A DNA stretch of 37,413 nt, from the NCBI GenBank assembly GCA_964476585.1, contig CAYZBF010000022.1, positions 1 to 37,413 on the forward strand. Direction: 5' to 3'. The DNA comes from CAYZBF01 sp964476585 (GTDB lineage: Bacteria > Hydrothermota > UBA3072). Positions within the stretch are counted from its first letter, which is position 1; every line of letters begins with the position of its first letter. The translations under genes were made by a program, and so were the position numbers. Positions 1 through 8,781 of the stretch are shown here, piece after piece. Below the pieces are notes generated by a model that saw nothing but the letters and a program-made list of their open reading frames with translations, ran no database searches and was not told the origin of the DNA.

Positions 1-2
1 TA

Positions 3-125
3 GGTATTTTTGATGAGTATATAGGCGAAATGGCGGATAACCTGGGGAAGAGGGAAGGAACTATCGGTAGATTTAAAATGTTAGGTAGCGAGGATATTGA
101 GAAGATATACAGGATGGCGTTGTAG
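3..125 (+). CDS. C-terminal end of an unidentified protein (5' truncated)
   Basis: An open frame runs in from the left edge and stops at TAG 123-125. It gives about 40 residues ending in IYRMAL. The charged tail (DEYIGEMADNLGKREG, then KMLGSEDIEKIYRMAL) looks like real coding sequence, and the next gene lies on the same strand. I do not recognise the family, because too little is present. A heptamer array separates it from murJ. Confidence 0.5.
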   Translation, partial: GIFDEYIGEMADNLGKREGTIGRFKMLGSEDIEKIYRMAL

Positions 126-137
126 GGATGGGTTTTA

Positions 138-172
138 GTCGAAAGTCCAATGTCGAGTGTCCAGTGTCCACA
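138..172. repeat. Heptamer array, five GTC-units
   Basis: Five consecutive 7-nt units read GTCGAAA, GTCCAAT, GTCGAGT, GTCCAGT, GTCCACA. The first three bases are constant and the rest vary. It fills much of the short spacer before murJ. A related array of GTC-units lies at 14108-14135. Confidence 0.8.
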
Positions 173-213
173 AGAAAGGACAGAAAACACTCTAACCCCT
201 TATTTATAACATT

Positions 214-1686
214 ATGCGATTAAAGAAAGTAGGTGGTTTTAGTATCGGCACACTCGTATCACGCCTTTCAGGGATGGTAAGAGAGATTGTATTTGCATAT
301 CTTTTTGGATCTTCTGCTTCGATGGATGCTTTTCGTGTCGCTTTCAACATACCCAATCTCTTCAGGGATTTCTTTGGGGAAGGGGGAATGAATGCTGCAT
401 TCCTTCCTGTATATTCTCTCTATAGATCTAAGGAAGGGGAGGAGAGTGCTAACAAATATCTAAACTCATTCCTTTTGCCTCTCATCATAACGCTTGTTAT
501 TGTTGTCTTTTTGGGAATTACATTTTCACCAGCGATCATTTCAGTCGTGGCGAGAGGATTTATTGGTAACCCTGATCAATTTAATCTAGCTGTCCTTCTA
601 ACAAGGATAATATTCCCCTTTTTGATTTTTATATCTCTTGCTTCTGTCATAATGGGTGTTCTAACGTATTTCGATCGTTTTTTTATCACAGGGGTATACC
701 CAGTATTCTTTAATTTATCGGTGATTTTTTGTTCTTTTTATTTGTATCATAAATTTGGGATAATAGGTGTGGCAATAGGTGTACTCGTTGGAGGACTTTT
801 ACAGTTTCTGTTTTTATCGTCCTTTTTACCCAAAGAAGGTGTCAGGGTTAATAAACCCGAGTGGGGTCATCCAGGGGTTTTAACCTCTATTCGTCTTATA
901 GGACCTGTCTTTCTTGCTTATGCAGCTACTCATATAAATGTCACAGTTACCTTATTCCTCGCCTCGTTACTTCCGGAAGGGAGTATTTCATATCTGAGTT
1001 ACGCATATAGAATAATGCAACTACCTCTCGGAATGTTTGGGGTGGCAGTGGCAACTGTTGCACTTCCTGAACTTTCAAGAAAGATTGCAGAGAATGATTC
1101 ACAGGAGAAGTCTATTCTGGAATCTCTACGGGCCGTATTTCTTTTAAGTATCCCTGCATCTTTCTTTCTTCTCGCTCTAAGATTACCTGTAATTAGCGTT
1201 ATGTATGAACATGGTGCATTCAGCGCCTGGGATTCTTCCCTAACCGCTTCTATTCTTCTCTTTTACACTATAGGAATCCCATTCATTGCTGGCAATAAGG
1301 TGATACAAAATGTCTATTTTTCTAGGCGAGATGTGAAAACACCAATGAAAATCAGTTATGCGACTATGGCATTTAACATCCTTCTTGCGGTTAGTTTAAT
1401 GAACATAATGGATATAAAGGGGTTAGCTTTAGCAGTTTCCATTGCAGGTATGTTTCAATTCATCCTTCTAATAAGGCCGCATTTCGAGATATTTAAGAAA
1501 ATATTAACTTTCCTAGGTAAGCTCGTATTGAGCTCTATATTGGCCACCATACCTTTGATTTATATAGAGCGAAATTTCATGGCGGCTATTTCCCTTATAC
1601 TAGGGTTTCTTATTTTTGGGTTGATTTTTATAGGGAGTGCTTATATATTAAGAATTGAGGAAATATGTCAGATTTTAAGGAAATGA
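214..1686 (+). CDS. murJ: Lipid II flippase MurJ (MviN family)
   Basis: A 490-residue polytopic inner-membrane protein of the MOP superfamily, which in known bacteria moves lipid II across the membrane for peptidoglycan synthesis. The N-terminal signature is very typical: SRLSGMVREIVFAYLFGSS near residues 17-35, then a segment with NIPNLFRDFFGEGGMNAAFLP at about 45-65. About 14 hydrophobic segments follow, and the length matches the family. Upstream of ATG 214 there is no convincing SD. AT-rich TATTTATAAC lies at 201-210, so a leaderless start is possible but weaker than at pfkA. The 3' end overlaps scpB by 22 bp, so translation is probably coupled. Confidence 0.95.
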   Translation: MRLKKVGGFSIGTLVSRLSGMVREIVFAYLFGSSASMDAFRVAFNIPNLFRDFFGEGGMNAAFLPVYSLYRSKEGEESANKYLNSFLLPLIITLVIVVFLGITFSPAIISVVARGFIGNPDQFNLAVLLTRIIFPFLIFISLASVIMGVLTYFDRFFITGVYPVFFNLSVIFCSFYLYHKFGIIGVAIGVLVGGLLQFLFLSSFLPKEGVRVNKPEWGHPGVLTSIRLIGPVFLAYAATHINVTVTLFLASLLPEGSISYLSYAYRIMQLPLGMFGVAVATVALPELSRKIAENDSQEKSILESLRAVFLLSIPASFFLLALRLPVISVMYEHGAFSAWDSSLTASILLFYTIGIPFIAGNKVIQNVYFSRRDVKTPMKISYATMAFNILLAVSLMNIMDIKGLALAVSIAGMFQFILLIRPHFEIFKKILTFLGKLVLSSILATIPLIYIERNFMAAISLILGFLIFGLIFIGSAYILRIEEICQILRK

Positions 1687-2213
1687 AGAGAGCAGTAGAA
1701 GCTCTTCTATTTGTGGCTGAGGATCCCTTACGTCCTAGGAGGATTGCTGATATAATAGGCTGTTCTCCAAAGGAGATTGATAAGGTTATTGAGTTGCTTA
1801 AAAATGAGTATAAGGAAACTGATAGGGCCTTTACGATAAAATTAGTTAACAAAGGATATCGGCTTTATACGCGTTCGGAATTTTCAGAATTGATAAAAAA
1901 TTTGAAGGGAAAACGTGAGCTATATTTATCAAACGCTGCATTAACAACTCTTGCGGTCATTGTTTATAGGCAGCCTATAACCCGAAAAGAAGCAGAACAG
2001 ATAAGGGGTGTAGATTGTTCTGGGGTTATAAATACACTTCAGGAAGCAGGGCTCATAAAAATAGTAGGGAAAGGAGATGGTTTTGGACATCCGTATTTAT
2101 ATGGAACAACAGATAGATTCCTTGAAGTTTTTCATCTTGAGTCCATTGAGAATCTACCGGAGATAGAGAATGAGGATAGTGCGTTTTTTGGCGAGGGTGG
2201 GGGTCACATCTAG
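1665..2213 (+). CDS. scpB: Segregation and condensation protein ScpB
   Basis: A 182-residue protein with the two winged-helix domains of ScpB, the partner of ScpA/kleisin in the bacterial SMC condensin. Visible family signatures are the opening (EMKRAVEALLFVAEDPL, about residues 5-21) and the central segment LAVIVYRQPITRKEAEQIRGVD with the following GVINTLQEAGLIK. The length is normal. The start ATG 1665 is preceded by TTGAGGAAAT, a usable SD. It overlaps murJ upstream and the rluB-type gene downstream (44 bp), so this is a tightly packed transcription unit. No scpA is visible in the window. Confidence 0.93.
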   Translation: MSDFKEMKRAVEALLFVAEDPLRPRRIADIIGCSPKEIDKVIELLKNEYKETDRAFTIKLVNKGYRLYTRSEFSELIKNLKGKRELYLSNAALTTLAVIVYRQPITRKEAEQIRGVDCSGVINTLQEAGLIKIVGKGDGFGHPYLYGTTDRFLEVFHLESIENLPEIENEDSAFFGEGGGHI

Positions 2214-2874
2214 GAGGAAAGCGGCTGATCTAATTGAACAGGGTTTAGTAAAAGTCAACGGGAAGTTGATAAACGAACCCTGGTTAGAAGTAAATCCAGA
2301 ACATGACAGTATTACACTTTGTGGAAAAGAATTAAATCTTCCAGAGAAATTGACATATATTTTAATGAATAAACCTAAAGGAGTCATCACAACCTGTTCT
2401 GATGAACATGGAAGGATGAATGTTTTTAATCTAATTGATTTGGATATTCCTGGACTTGTTCCAGTAGAGCGATTAGATGCGGATTCAGAGGGACTTCTTC
2501 TTATTATTAATGACGGTGAATTAGTCCATAAATTGACTCATCCTTCCTTTGAGATTGAAAAGGAGTACAAGGTGATTTTAGAGAGAACACCTGGTGAAGA
2601 TATAAACACACTCACCAAAGGAGTAAAGGTAGGAAAAGATTCTCTAAAAGCTAGTTCAATTCTTTTTGGAGAGGGGAAAACAGTATATATCACATTAAAA
2701 GAGGGTAAAAACAAAGAGATAAGAAGGATGCTTGGAAATCTTGGTTATGTCATAGAACGTCTTATTAGAATAAGGATAGGTAATTTAGGACTCGGTAGTC
2801 TTGATTCAGGAGAATGGAGAAGACTAAAACCTAACGAAATAAATGAATTAAGGAAACTTTGTTATGGATCCTAA
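2170..2874 (+). CDS. rluB: RluB/RsuA-family rRNA pseudouridine synthase
   Basis: A 234-residue enzyme that isomerises a uridine in ribosomal RNA. Residues 1-48 form an S4 RNA-binding domain (FLARVGVTSRRKAADLIEQG). The catalytic domain carries the motif RLDADSEGLLLI with the catalytic aspartate at D103. KEGKNKEIRRMLGNLGY near residue 180 is the other family signature. RluB (23S U2605) is the usual member next to scpB, but RsuA/RluF cannot be excluded by eye. ATG 2170 has a purine-rich SD (GGAGATAGAGA). It overlaps scpB and the following helicase gene. Confidence 0.9.
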   Translation: MRIVRFLARVGVTSRRKAADLIEQGLVKVNGKLINEPWLEVNPEHDSITLCGKELNLPEKLTYILMNKPKGVITTCSDEHGRMNVFNLIDLDIPGLVPVERLDADSEGLLLIINDGELVHKLTHPSFEIEKEYKVILERTPGEDINTLTKGVKVGKDSLKASSILFGEGKTVYITLKEGKNKEIRRMLGNLGYVIERLIRIRIGNLGLGSLDSGEWRRLKPNEINELRKLCYGS

Positions 2875-5452
2875 CGAGCGTTTTGTAGCATTAGACCTTG
2901 AGACGACAGGTCTCAATCCCAACACAGAGGAGATTATCGAAATTGGTTTATTACTGTTTGAGGATGGAAAAATTGCAAATAAGTTATCCAATACAGTTAA
3001 TCCAGGGAAATGTGTCTCAGATAATGTGTTGATATTGACTGGGCTAACCCAACAGGAACTAGATAAGAGCCCACCAATTACAGAGCTGCTTCCTGGAATC
3101 AAGGATTTTATTAAGGATTTGCGGTTAGTTGGACATAATATATCATTTGACATTGATTTCTTAAAAAAACGACTTTCAATTTCTAATCCCACCTATGACA
3201 CCCTTAAGCTTTCAAGAATATATCTGCCTTTTGCGAATAGTCATAAGTTGGCATACGTAGCAGAGCATCTGGATATTTACTATGAGAATGCTCATAGAGC
3301 AGAAGTAGATGCAGAAATGAGTGGGAGAATTCTTCTTAAAATCTACGAAATAATGAGTAACTTAGATCCTGAAATACTAAAAAAACAGCTTAAGTTGCTG
3401 GAGGGTAAATATGAGGAGGCAGAACTTATAAAAAAGGCGCTTAAGGATTCTTTAAAAAGAGGATTAAATAGAAAGCCTTATCCATTTGAGATCCCTGTTA
3501 ACTTCCGTGATAGTAGAAAAAACGATGAGGGAAAATTATTATCTTCGGTTTCGAATTATTTCGAAAAAGAAGAATTAGAGGAGAGACCATCGCAAATAAA
3601 AATGGCAGAATTGGTTCAAGCATCTTTAAGTAATGATGAATTCTTAATAGTAGAAGCCTCTGCTGGGACCGGAAAATCACTTGCCTATCTTGTTCCAGCT
3701 ATACTATATGCGAGGAGCACGGGGGAGCCAATATATATTTCGAGTTATACAAAAAATCTGCAACAACAATTATTTACTAACGAGATACCGAAAGCGGAAG
3801 AAATGACCGGATTTGGAGTCAATACTTTGCTACGAAAGGGTAAATCCAACTATTTGTGTATCTTTAAATCAAAGAGTCTCCCCAATGATATAGACCCCAT
3901 TTCTCTATCAGCCTTAATCCTTTGGTCATCTCTTACCAGAACAGGAGATCTCTCAGAAATTTCTAATATTTTTAGGGAGGTGGACAGAATATTATTGAAT
4001 GTAGATGAGAGTTGCAGAAAGGAGGACTGTCCCTATTATGGTAGTTGTTTTTACTATAACATGAAGAAACGGATAAAAGAAGCAGACATAATCCTTGTTA
4101 ATCACCCGCTCTTTTTTACCGGAAACCCTAATGCAGAGAAAGTAATTTTTGATGAGGCTCACGAGATAGAAAATGCTGCAACCCAAGGGTACGCCATAAA
4201 AGTGAATCTGGCGGAGGTGGAAGTAGTTCTTAAGAATATTGCAAAAGAGATAAAAGGGGACTTGAGGAAGGAAGTGAGTGAACTTTTAACTATTGCAAAA
4301 GATGCATTTAGAAAGGTTGGAGAAACAGTTATTGAAGCAAGCGAACAAAGGGTAGGCTTTTACAAAGATATTCAGTTAACCTCTTTACTCTTCCTTTCTG
4401 ATCGGCTTGATAAATTTCTTAAAGGTATTAAATCCAAAGATCTCGATAATACTGAGGTTTCAGGCAGATTGGAGGAAGTTATTAGCAACCTCAAAATTCT
4501 CTTGAAACAGGAGGAAGAGGATAGAGTTTTCTATTACGAAGTAGTAAATCGTCTCCGACCTATCTCGCTGAAACTTATATGTGCTCCACTGGATATTGGT
4601 TCCAAACTTGAAGAATATCTATATCCAAATCTTAGGTCTTTAGTTCTTACATCAGCCACTCTCTCGATTGGTGAATCATTTGATTTTGTAAAGAATATTC
4701 TAGGTCTTATGAGAAATGGAGACCGTTTAAAGGAGATATCCCTACCTGATACTTATAATTTTGAAGAGCAGGCCCTTACGGTCATCCCTACATATCTTTC
4801 TTTCCCTGAAGAATCAAGTTATATTGATGAGGTAAGCCGATTTATAAAGGACATAATCCTTCCGCAGAACAAAGGAACACTAATACTCTTTACCTCCTTT
4901 AATCATATTAAAGGTGTCTATCAGCTAATAAAGGAATCTTTCGAAGAGAAGGGACGTGAATTGTTAGTTCAGGGATTTGGAAAATCACGAACTAAATTAC
5001 TTTCTCTTTTTAAAGGAAATAAGAACTCGGTTCTACTTGGAACAGGTTCATTCTGGCAAGGTGTGGATATTCCTGGACAAGCCCTTGAGATAGTAGTTAT
5101 TGAAAAACTACCCTTCCCAAATCCCTCTGATCCTTTTATTGCTGCAAAAACATCTTATTTTGAAAGTAAAGGTTTAGGGGGATTTTCTTCATATATGCTT
5201 CCACTATCTGTGATTCGATTCAAGCAAGGATTTGGACGACTGATACGCTCAACGCATGATATGGGAATGATCTTCATACTTGATAAGAGGGTGATAAATA
5301 AGTGGTACGGTTCAATATTTTTAGAATCCCTACCTACGAATATCTCGATTGTAAACTCAACTCTCGAGGTAAATGAAGCAATTAGAGCATGGTTTAAAGA
5401 AGGCCGAGTCTATACTTCCTATAATGGTGCGGATAATTGGGAAGAGTTCTAA
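2864..5452 (+). CDS. dinG: DEDDh 3'-5' exonuclease fused to DinG-type Fe-S helicase
   Basis: An 862-residue two-part DNA repair enzyme. Residues 1-165 are a DnaQ-like exonuclease with all DEDDh residues visible: D11 and E13 (ALDLETTG), D96 (NISFDIDF), H144 and D149 (HRAEVDA). From about 235 onward is an SF2 helicase: Walker A ASAGTGKS near 265-272, DEAH at 430-433, and a cysteine cluster between them (SNYLC, then CRKEDCPYYGSC) that would hold a 4Fe-4S cluster as in XPD/DinG. The C-terminal motif QGFGRLIRS is motif VI. The same fusion is known as DinG in Bacillus and relatives. It starts inside the end of the pseudouridine synthase gene and overlaps the next gene by 16 bp. Confidence 0.92.
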   Translation: MDPNERFVALDLETTGLNPNTEEIIEIGLLLFEDGKIANKLSNTVNPGKCVSDNVLILTGLTQQELDKSPPITELLPGIKDFIKDLRLVGHNISFDIDFLKKRLSISNPTYDTLKLSRIYLPFANSHKLAYVAEHLDIYYENAHRAEVDAEMSGRILLKIYEIMSNLDPEILKKQLKLLEGKYEEAELIKKALKDSLKRGLNRKPYPFEIPVNFRDSRKNDEGKLLSSVSNYFEKEELEERPSQIKMAELVQASLSNDEFLIVEASAGTGKSLAYLVPAILYARSTGEPIYISSYTKNLQQQLFTNEIPKAEEMTGFGVNTLLRKGKSNYLCIFKSKSLPNDIDPISLSALILWSSLTRTGDLSEISNIFREVDRILLNVDESCRKEDCPYYGSCFYYNMKKRIKEADIILVNHPLFFTGNPNAEKVIFDEAHEIENAATQGYAIKVNLAEVEVVLKNIAKEIKGDLRKEVSELLTIAKDAFRKVGETVIEASEQRVGFYKDIQLTSLLFLSDRLDKFLKGIKSKDLDNTEVSGRLEEVISNLKILLKQEEEDRVFYYEVVNRLRPISLKLICAPLDIGSKLEEYLYPNLRSLVLTSATLSIGESFDFVKNILGLMRNGDRLKEISLPDTYNFEEQALTVIPTYLSFPEESSYIDEVSRFIKDIILPQNKGTLILFTSFNHIKGVYQLIKESFEEKGRELLVQGFGKSRTKLLSLFKGNKNSVLLGTGSFWQGVDIPGQALEIVVIEKLPFPNPSDPFIAAKTSYFESKGLGGFSSYMLPLSVIRFKQGFGRLIRSTHDMGMIFILDKRVINKWYGSIFLESLPTNISIVNSTLEVNEAIRAWFKEGRVYTSYNGADNWEEF

Positions 5453-6579
5453 AAAAGCATGTTAATGATATCCTATTTGTAACAGTGGGATATACATTAG
5501 GTGGTAGCGAGAGGATGATCCAACGGATTGCTCCTTGCTTAAAAGATCGCGGTTATAATGTTAGAGTTCTTGCTTTCAAGGAATGGGGACCTATATCAGA
5601 AGGTTTAAGAGAGATGGGTATTGAATGCATTTCTCTTTTTGGGCAAGGGAGGTTTGACTACAGGATTCTATGGAGGTATTTCTTGTATTTATTAAGATTT
5701 CCTCCTGATATAATTATTGCTTTCCTTTATAGAGTATATATACCCACCAGGGTTTTGGGATGGATTCTTGGACTGCCAAATATCTCATCGGTTAGAGATG
5801 TAGAGGTGTGGATGAATCCATTAGAACGATTCCTTGATAGGTTAACCGCCCCTTTAAGTTTTGCTATCTATGCGTGTTCTCGTGCTGTCTCTTTGTTTCT
5901 TAAAGAGAAAGTGGGAATTCCAGATAAATATATTGTCACAATTCTAAATGGGATTGATACTGATGCTTACCAGATAAAGGTGGCCCGTGATAAAAAATTA
6001 AGGAACTTAGGCCTGGAGGTGGATAAATTTGTTGTTGGAACAGTGAGTCGACTCCACGAGCCAAAGAAAGGGATCAAATATTTATTGGACGCATCACATC
6101 TACTACAGAAGGAAATGGATTTCCAATTACTTATAGTGGGGGAGGGTAGGGATGAAAAGCAACTAAAGGAAATGGCAAAAAAGATGGGAATCAATGCTAC
6201 CTTTCTGGGTAAAAGAGAGGATGTTCCAGAGCTACTTCAGGTGATGGATGTTTTTGTTCTCTCTTCTCTCTATGAAGGACTTCCTGTATCTCTTCTGGAA
6301 GCCATGGCATCTGGTCTTCCAGTCGTTGTCACAAATGTGGGTGGAATGCCAGAGGTAGTAGTGGATGGGAAAACCGGGTTTATTGTCCAACCCGGAAGAG
6401 CAGAAGAGTTAAGTGAGCGAGTTAAGGAATTGCTTTTAAACAAAGAGTTGAGAAGGAGATTTGGGAGTGAAGGTTTCTTAAGAGTTAAAAAGGAGTTTTC
6501 ACTTGATAAAACAGTTAGTGAAATTGAACAACTATGGAGAAACAGCGAAAGTCGCTTCATCCTTCCACATTTCCCTTGA
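5437..6579 (+). CDS. GT4-family glycosyltransferase
   Basis: A 380-residue GT-B glycosyltransferase and the first gene of the glycan cluster. The N-terminal half has the acceptor-side signature TLGGSERMIQRIAPCL. The C-terminal half has the GT4 nucleotide-sugar site: VGTVSRLHEPKKGIKYLLDA, LIVGEGRDEKQLK, then EGLPVSLLEAMASGLPVV with the E-x7-E motif. The start is TTG 5437, because no in-frame ATG lies far enough upstream to include the first beta strand (DILFVTVGYTLGG). No strong SD is present. It overlaps the helicase gene by 16 bp, so its expression may depend on that upstream unit. Donor and acceptor sugars cannot be told from sequence. Confidence 0.88.
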   Translation: MGRVLKKHVNDILFVTVGYTLGGSERMIQRIAPCLKDRGYNVRVLAFKEWGPISEGLREMGIECISLFGQGRFDYRILWRYFLYLLRFPPDIIIAFLYRVYIPTRVLGWILGLPNISSVRDVEVWMNPLERFLDRLTAPLSFAIYACSRAVSLFLKEKVGIPDKYIVTILNGIDTDAYQIKVARDKKLRNLGLEVDKFVVGTVSRLHEPKKGIKYLLDASHLLQKEMDFQLLIVGEGRDEKQLKEMAKKMGINATFLGKREDVPELLQVMDVFVLSSLYEGLPVSLLEAMASGLPVVVTNVGGMPEVVVDGKTGFIVQPGRAEELSERVKELLLNKELRRRFGSEGFLRVKKEFSLDKTVSEIEQLWRNSESRFILPHFP

Positions 6580-6604
6580 CATAGATTGTCAACTTTGGTA
6601 GATT
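6576..6604 (+). promoter_or_regulatory. Sigma70-type promoter before the epimerase
   Basis: TTGACA at 6576-6581 (perfect -35) and TAGATT at 6599-6604 (-10, 4 of 6) are separated by 17 nt. The predicted start of transcription is about 20 nt before the epimerase ATG. The -35 box overlaps the TGA stop of the preceding glycosyltransferase. It would drive the rest of the plus-strand glycan cluster. Confidence 0.6.
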
Positions 6605-6631
6605 GTTTTAAATGAGAAAGAGGAGTTAAAG

Positions 6632-7627
6632 ATGGGTAAAGAAACTATCTTAGTTACTGGTGGAGCTGGTTTTATAGGTTCTCATTTAATAGAACAGTTA
6701 CTACAAGAAGGATATCAGGTGATATGCCTGGATAATTTTAATGATTATTACGATCCCAAATTGAAGGAACAGAATATCTTAAGCGTTTTAGAAAATCCAA
6801 ATTTTGAATTAATCCGGGGTGACATCCTTGATATTAAACTCTTGCATCATATATTTAAAGGAGAAGGACTCAAGACTCTTGACTCTGGACCCTCGACTAT
6901 AATTCATTTAGCCGCTATGGCAGGTGTTCGTGCTTCGATTGTCTCTCCAGATGTGTACATTGAAGTGGATGTGAAGGGAACGCTTAATCTACTGGAAATG
7001 GCACGGGTTTATGGAATAAAGCAATTTATATTTGCATCCTCATCCTCCGTATATGGTATAAATGATAAGATTCCTTTCTCTCCCCAAGACCCACTTCCTC
7101 TTCAAATATCCCCATACGCTACAGCAAAGAGGTCTGCTGAGTTGTTCTGCATGACCTATCATCATCTATATGACATTCCAACAACGATACTCCGATTGTT
7201 TACAGTTTATGGACCAAGACAGCGACCAGATATGGCTATTAGAAAGTTTATTGGTCTTGTATTCGAAGACAAACCTTTAACTGTATATGGAGATGGGATA
7301 TCAAAACGAGATTATACGTATGTAAGTGATTGTATTCGTGGTTTTATGGCAGCGCTTAAGAAACCAATGGGTTTTGAAATATTCAATCTAGGAAGTGGGA
7401 AAACAATACAGTTAAGGGAATTGATTGATCTGATTAAGAAAACAACAGGAAAAGAAGTGAGAATAAAACGCTTTAAGGAACAAGCAGGTGATGTTCCTAT
7501 AACCTATGCAGATATTACAAAAACAAGAAAATTATTAGGATATGCAACAGTAGTTTCTATGGATGAAGGAATAAGAAGATTTGTTGAATGGTATAAAGAT
7601 GAATACAAAGAAAGGAATGAGAAATGA
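6632..7627 (+). CDS. NAD-dependent UDP-sugar epimerase (UDP-glucuronate 4-epimerase-like)
   Basis: A 331-residue extended short-chain dehydrogenase. GGAGFIG at residues 10-16 binds NAD. The segment LDNFNDYYDPKLKEQN is typical of UDP-glucuronate/UDP-galacturonate 4-epimerases. The catalytic triad is visible as S137-S139 (ASSSSVYG), Y162 and K166 (YATAK). It probably makes a uronic-acid donor for the surface glycan. The start is ATG 6632 with SD GAGGAG. Residues 79-90, just before the conserved IIHLAAMAG strand, are encoded by five tandem heptamers, a loop insertion compared with usual members (see the repeat at 6866-6900). It overlaps the next gene by 4 bp (ATGA). Confidence 0.88.
   Translation: MGKETILVTGGAGFIGSHLIEQLLQEGYQVICLDNFNDYYDPKLKEQNILSVLENPNFELIRGDILDIKLLHHIFKGEGLKTLDSGPSTIIHLAAMAGVRASIVSPDVYIEVDVKGTLNLLEMARVYGIKQFIFASSSSVYGINDKIPFSPQDPLPLQISPYATAKRSAELFCMTYHHLYDIPTTILRLFTVYGPRQRPDMAIRKFIGLVFEDKPLTVYGDGISKRDYTYVSDCIRGFMAALKKPMGFEIFNLGSGKTIQLRELIDLIKKTTGKEVRIKRFKEQAGDVPITYADITKTRKLLGYATVVSMDEGIRRFVEWYKDEYKERNEK
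6866..6900. repeat. Heptamer array inside the epimerase coding region
   Basis: Five units read GGACTCA, AGACTCT, TGACTCT, GGACCCT, CGACTAT, with consensus NGACYCW. They encode GLKTLDSGPST in frame, in the loop before the beta strand that carries HLAAMAG. The unit length and the GAC core match the intergenic arrays of this window. The flanks keep the frame, since 35 nt alone would not. Confidence 0.75.
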
Positions 7628-8775
7628 AGATTCCCTTGCTTGATTTATCTCGCCAATATAATGTAGTAAAGGAAGAAATTAATACATCTATCAAGAATGT
7701 GTTGAATTCCCAGTGTTTTATCCTTGGTAAAGAAGTAGACGAACTCGAGAGGAAAATAGCCAAGTACTGTGGTACAGACTTTGCAATTGGTGTTGCATCT
7801 GGTACTGATGCTCTATTACTATCTCTTAAGGCTCTGGGAATTGGGAAGGGTGATTTTGTCATAACCACTCCCTTTACATTTTTTGCTACAGCTGGTGCAA
7901 TTCATAACGCAGGAGCCACTCCAGTTTTTATTGATGTAAAAAGAGATACATATAATATTAACCCGGAAGGATTCCAGGAGTTATTGGATAGTAAATCTTT
8001 CCATCGCCAAAGATTTAGTATTGATAATTCGAGAATAAAAGCCATCATCCCGATCCATCTATATGGTCAAATGGCTGATATGGATGCTATTATGGATATT
8101 GCACGGGAATATGGCATAGCAGTAGTAGAGGATGCTGCTCAGGCTATCGGATCAGAATATAAGAGGAAAAGGGCTGGTTCTATCGGCGACCTTGGTTGTT
8201 TCTCCTTTTTCCCAACAAAGAACCTTGGAGGTTATGGAGATGGAGGGATGATAACTACAAGAGATGAGATGTTAGAAGGAAAACTAAGGAAATTAAGAGT
8301 CCATGGAGCTGGCAAAGGGTATTATCATTCAATGATTGGTTATAATAGCAGATTAGATACGCTACAGGCTGCTGTACTTTTAGCAAAACTACCCCATCTG
8401 GATGATTGGAATAACAAAAGGGAAAGAAACGCAAGATACTATTCGAAGCACCTAAAGAATATAAAAGGGATAGAAACTCCCAAGGTATCTGAAGAAAGGA
8501 AACATATCTATCACCAATATACAATTCGTATTAAAGGCTGCAGGCGAGATGAACTTCAAAAATACTTAAAGGAAAAGGAAATTGGGACAAAGGTCTATTA
8601 CCCATTGCCTCTGCACCTGCAGGAATGCTTCCAGAAACTTGAATACAGAAAAGGTGATCTACCGATATCTGAAAAGGCAACTAGTGAGGTTTTATCCCTT
8701 CCAATATTTCCTGAATTGACAGAAGATGAAATTGCTTATACCTGTGATTCAATAAAGGAGTTCTTCTTACAATAA
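7624..8775 (+). CDS. DegT/DnrJ/EryC1-type nucleotide-sugar aminotransferase
   Basis: A 383-residue fold-type I PLP enzyme that transaminates a keto-sugar nucleotide. Visible features are VASGTDALLLSLKALGIG near residues 57-74, the VEDAAQAIGS aspartate region near 168-177, and the PLP lysine K199 in FFPTKNLGG. The WbpE/WlbC subgroup (UDP-2-acetamido-3-keto-glucuronate 3-aminotransferase) is the best functional guess, because WbpB-like and WbpD-like genes lie at 20838-22393. Other DegT substrates are possible. It carries a somewhat long insert around residues 121-138 compared with the usual family. The ATGA overlap with the epimerase implies coupled translation. Confidence 0.88.
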   Translation: MKIPLLDLSRQYNVVKEEINTSIKNVLNSQCFILGKEVDELERKIAKYCGTDFAIGVASGTDALLLSLKALGIGKGDFVITTPFTFFATAGAIHNAGATPVFIDVKRDTYNINPEGFQELLDSKSFHRQRFSIDNSRIKAIIPIHLYGQMADMDAIMDIAREYGIAVVEDAAQAIGSEYKRKRAGSIGDLGCFSFFPTKNLGGYGDGGMITTRDEMLEGKLRKLRVHGAGKGYYHSMIGYNSRLDTLQAAVLLAKLPHLDDWNNKRERNARYYSKHLKNIKGIETPKVSEERKHIYHQYTIRIKGCRRDELQKYLKEKEIGTKVYYPLPLHLQECFQKLEYRKGDLPISEKATSEVLSLPIFPELTEDEIAYTCDSIKEFFLQ

Positions 8776-8781
8776 TATGCA

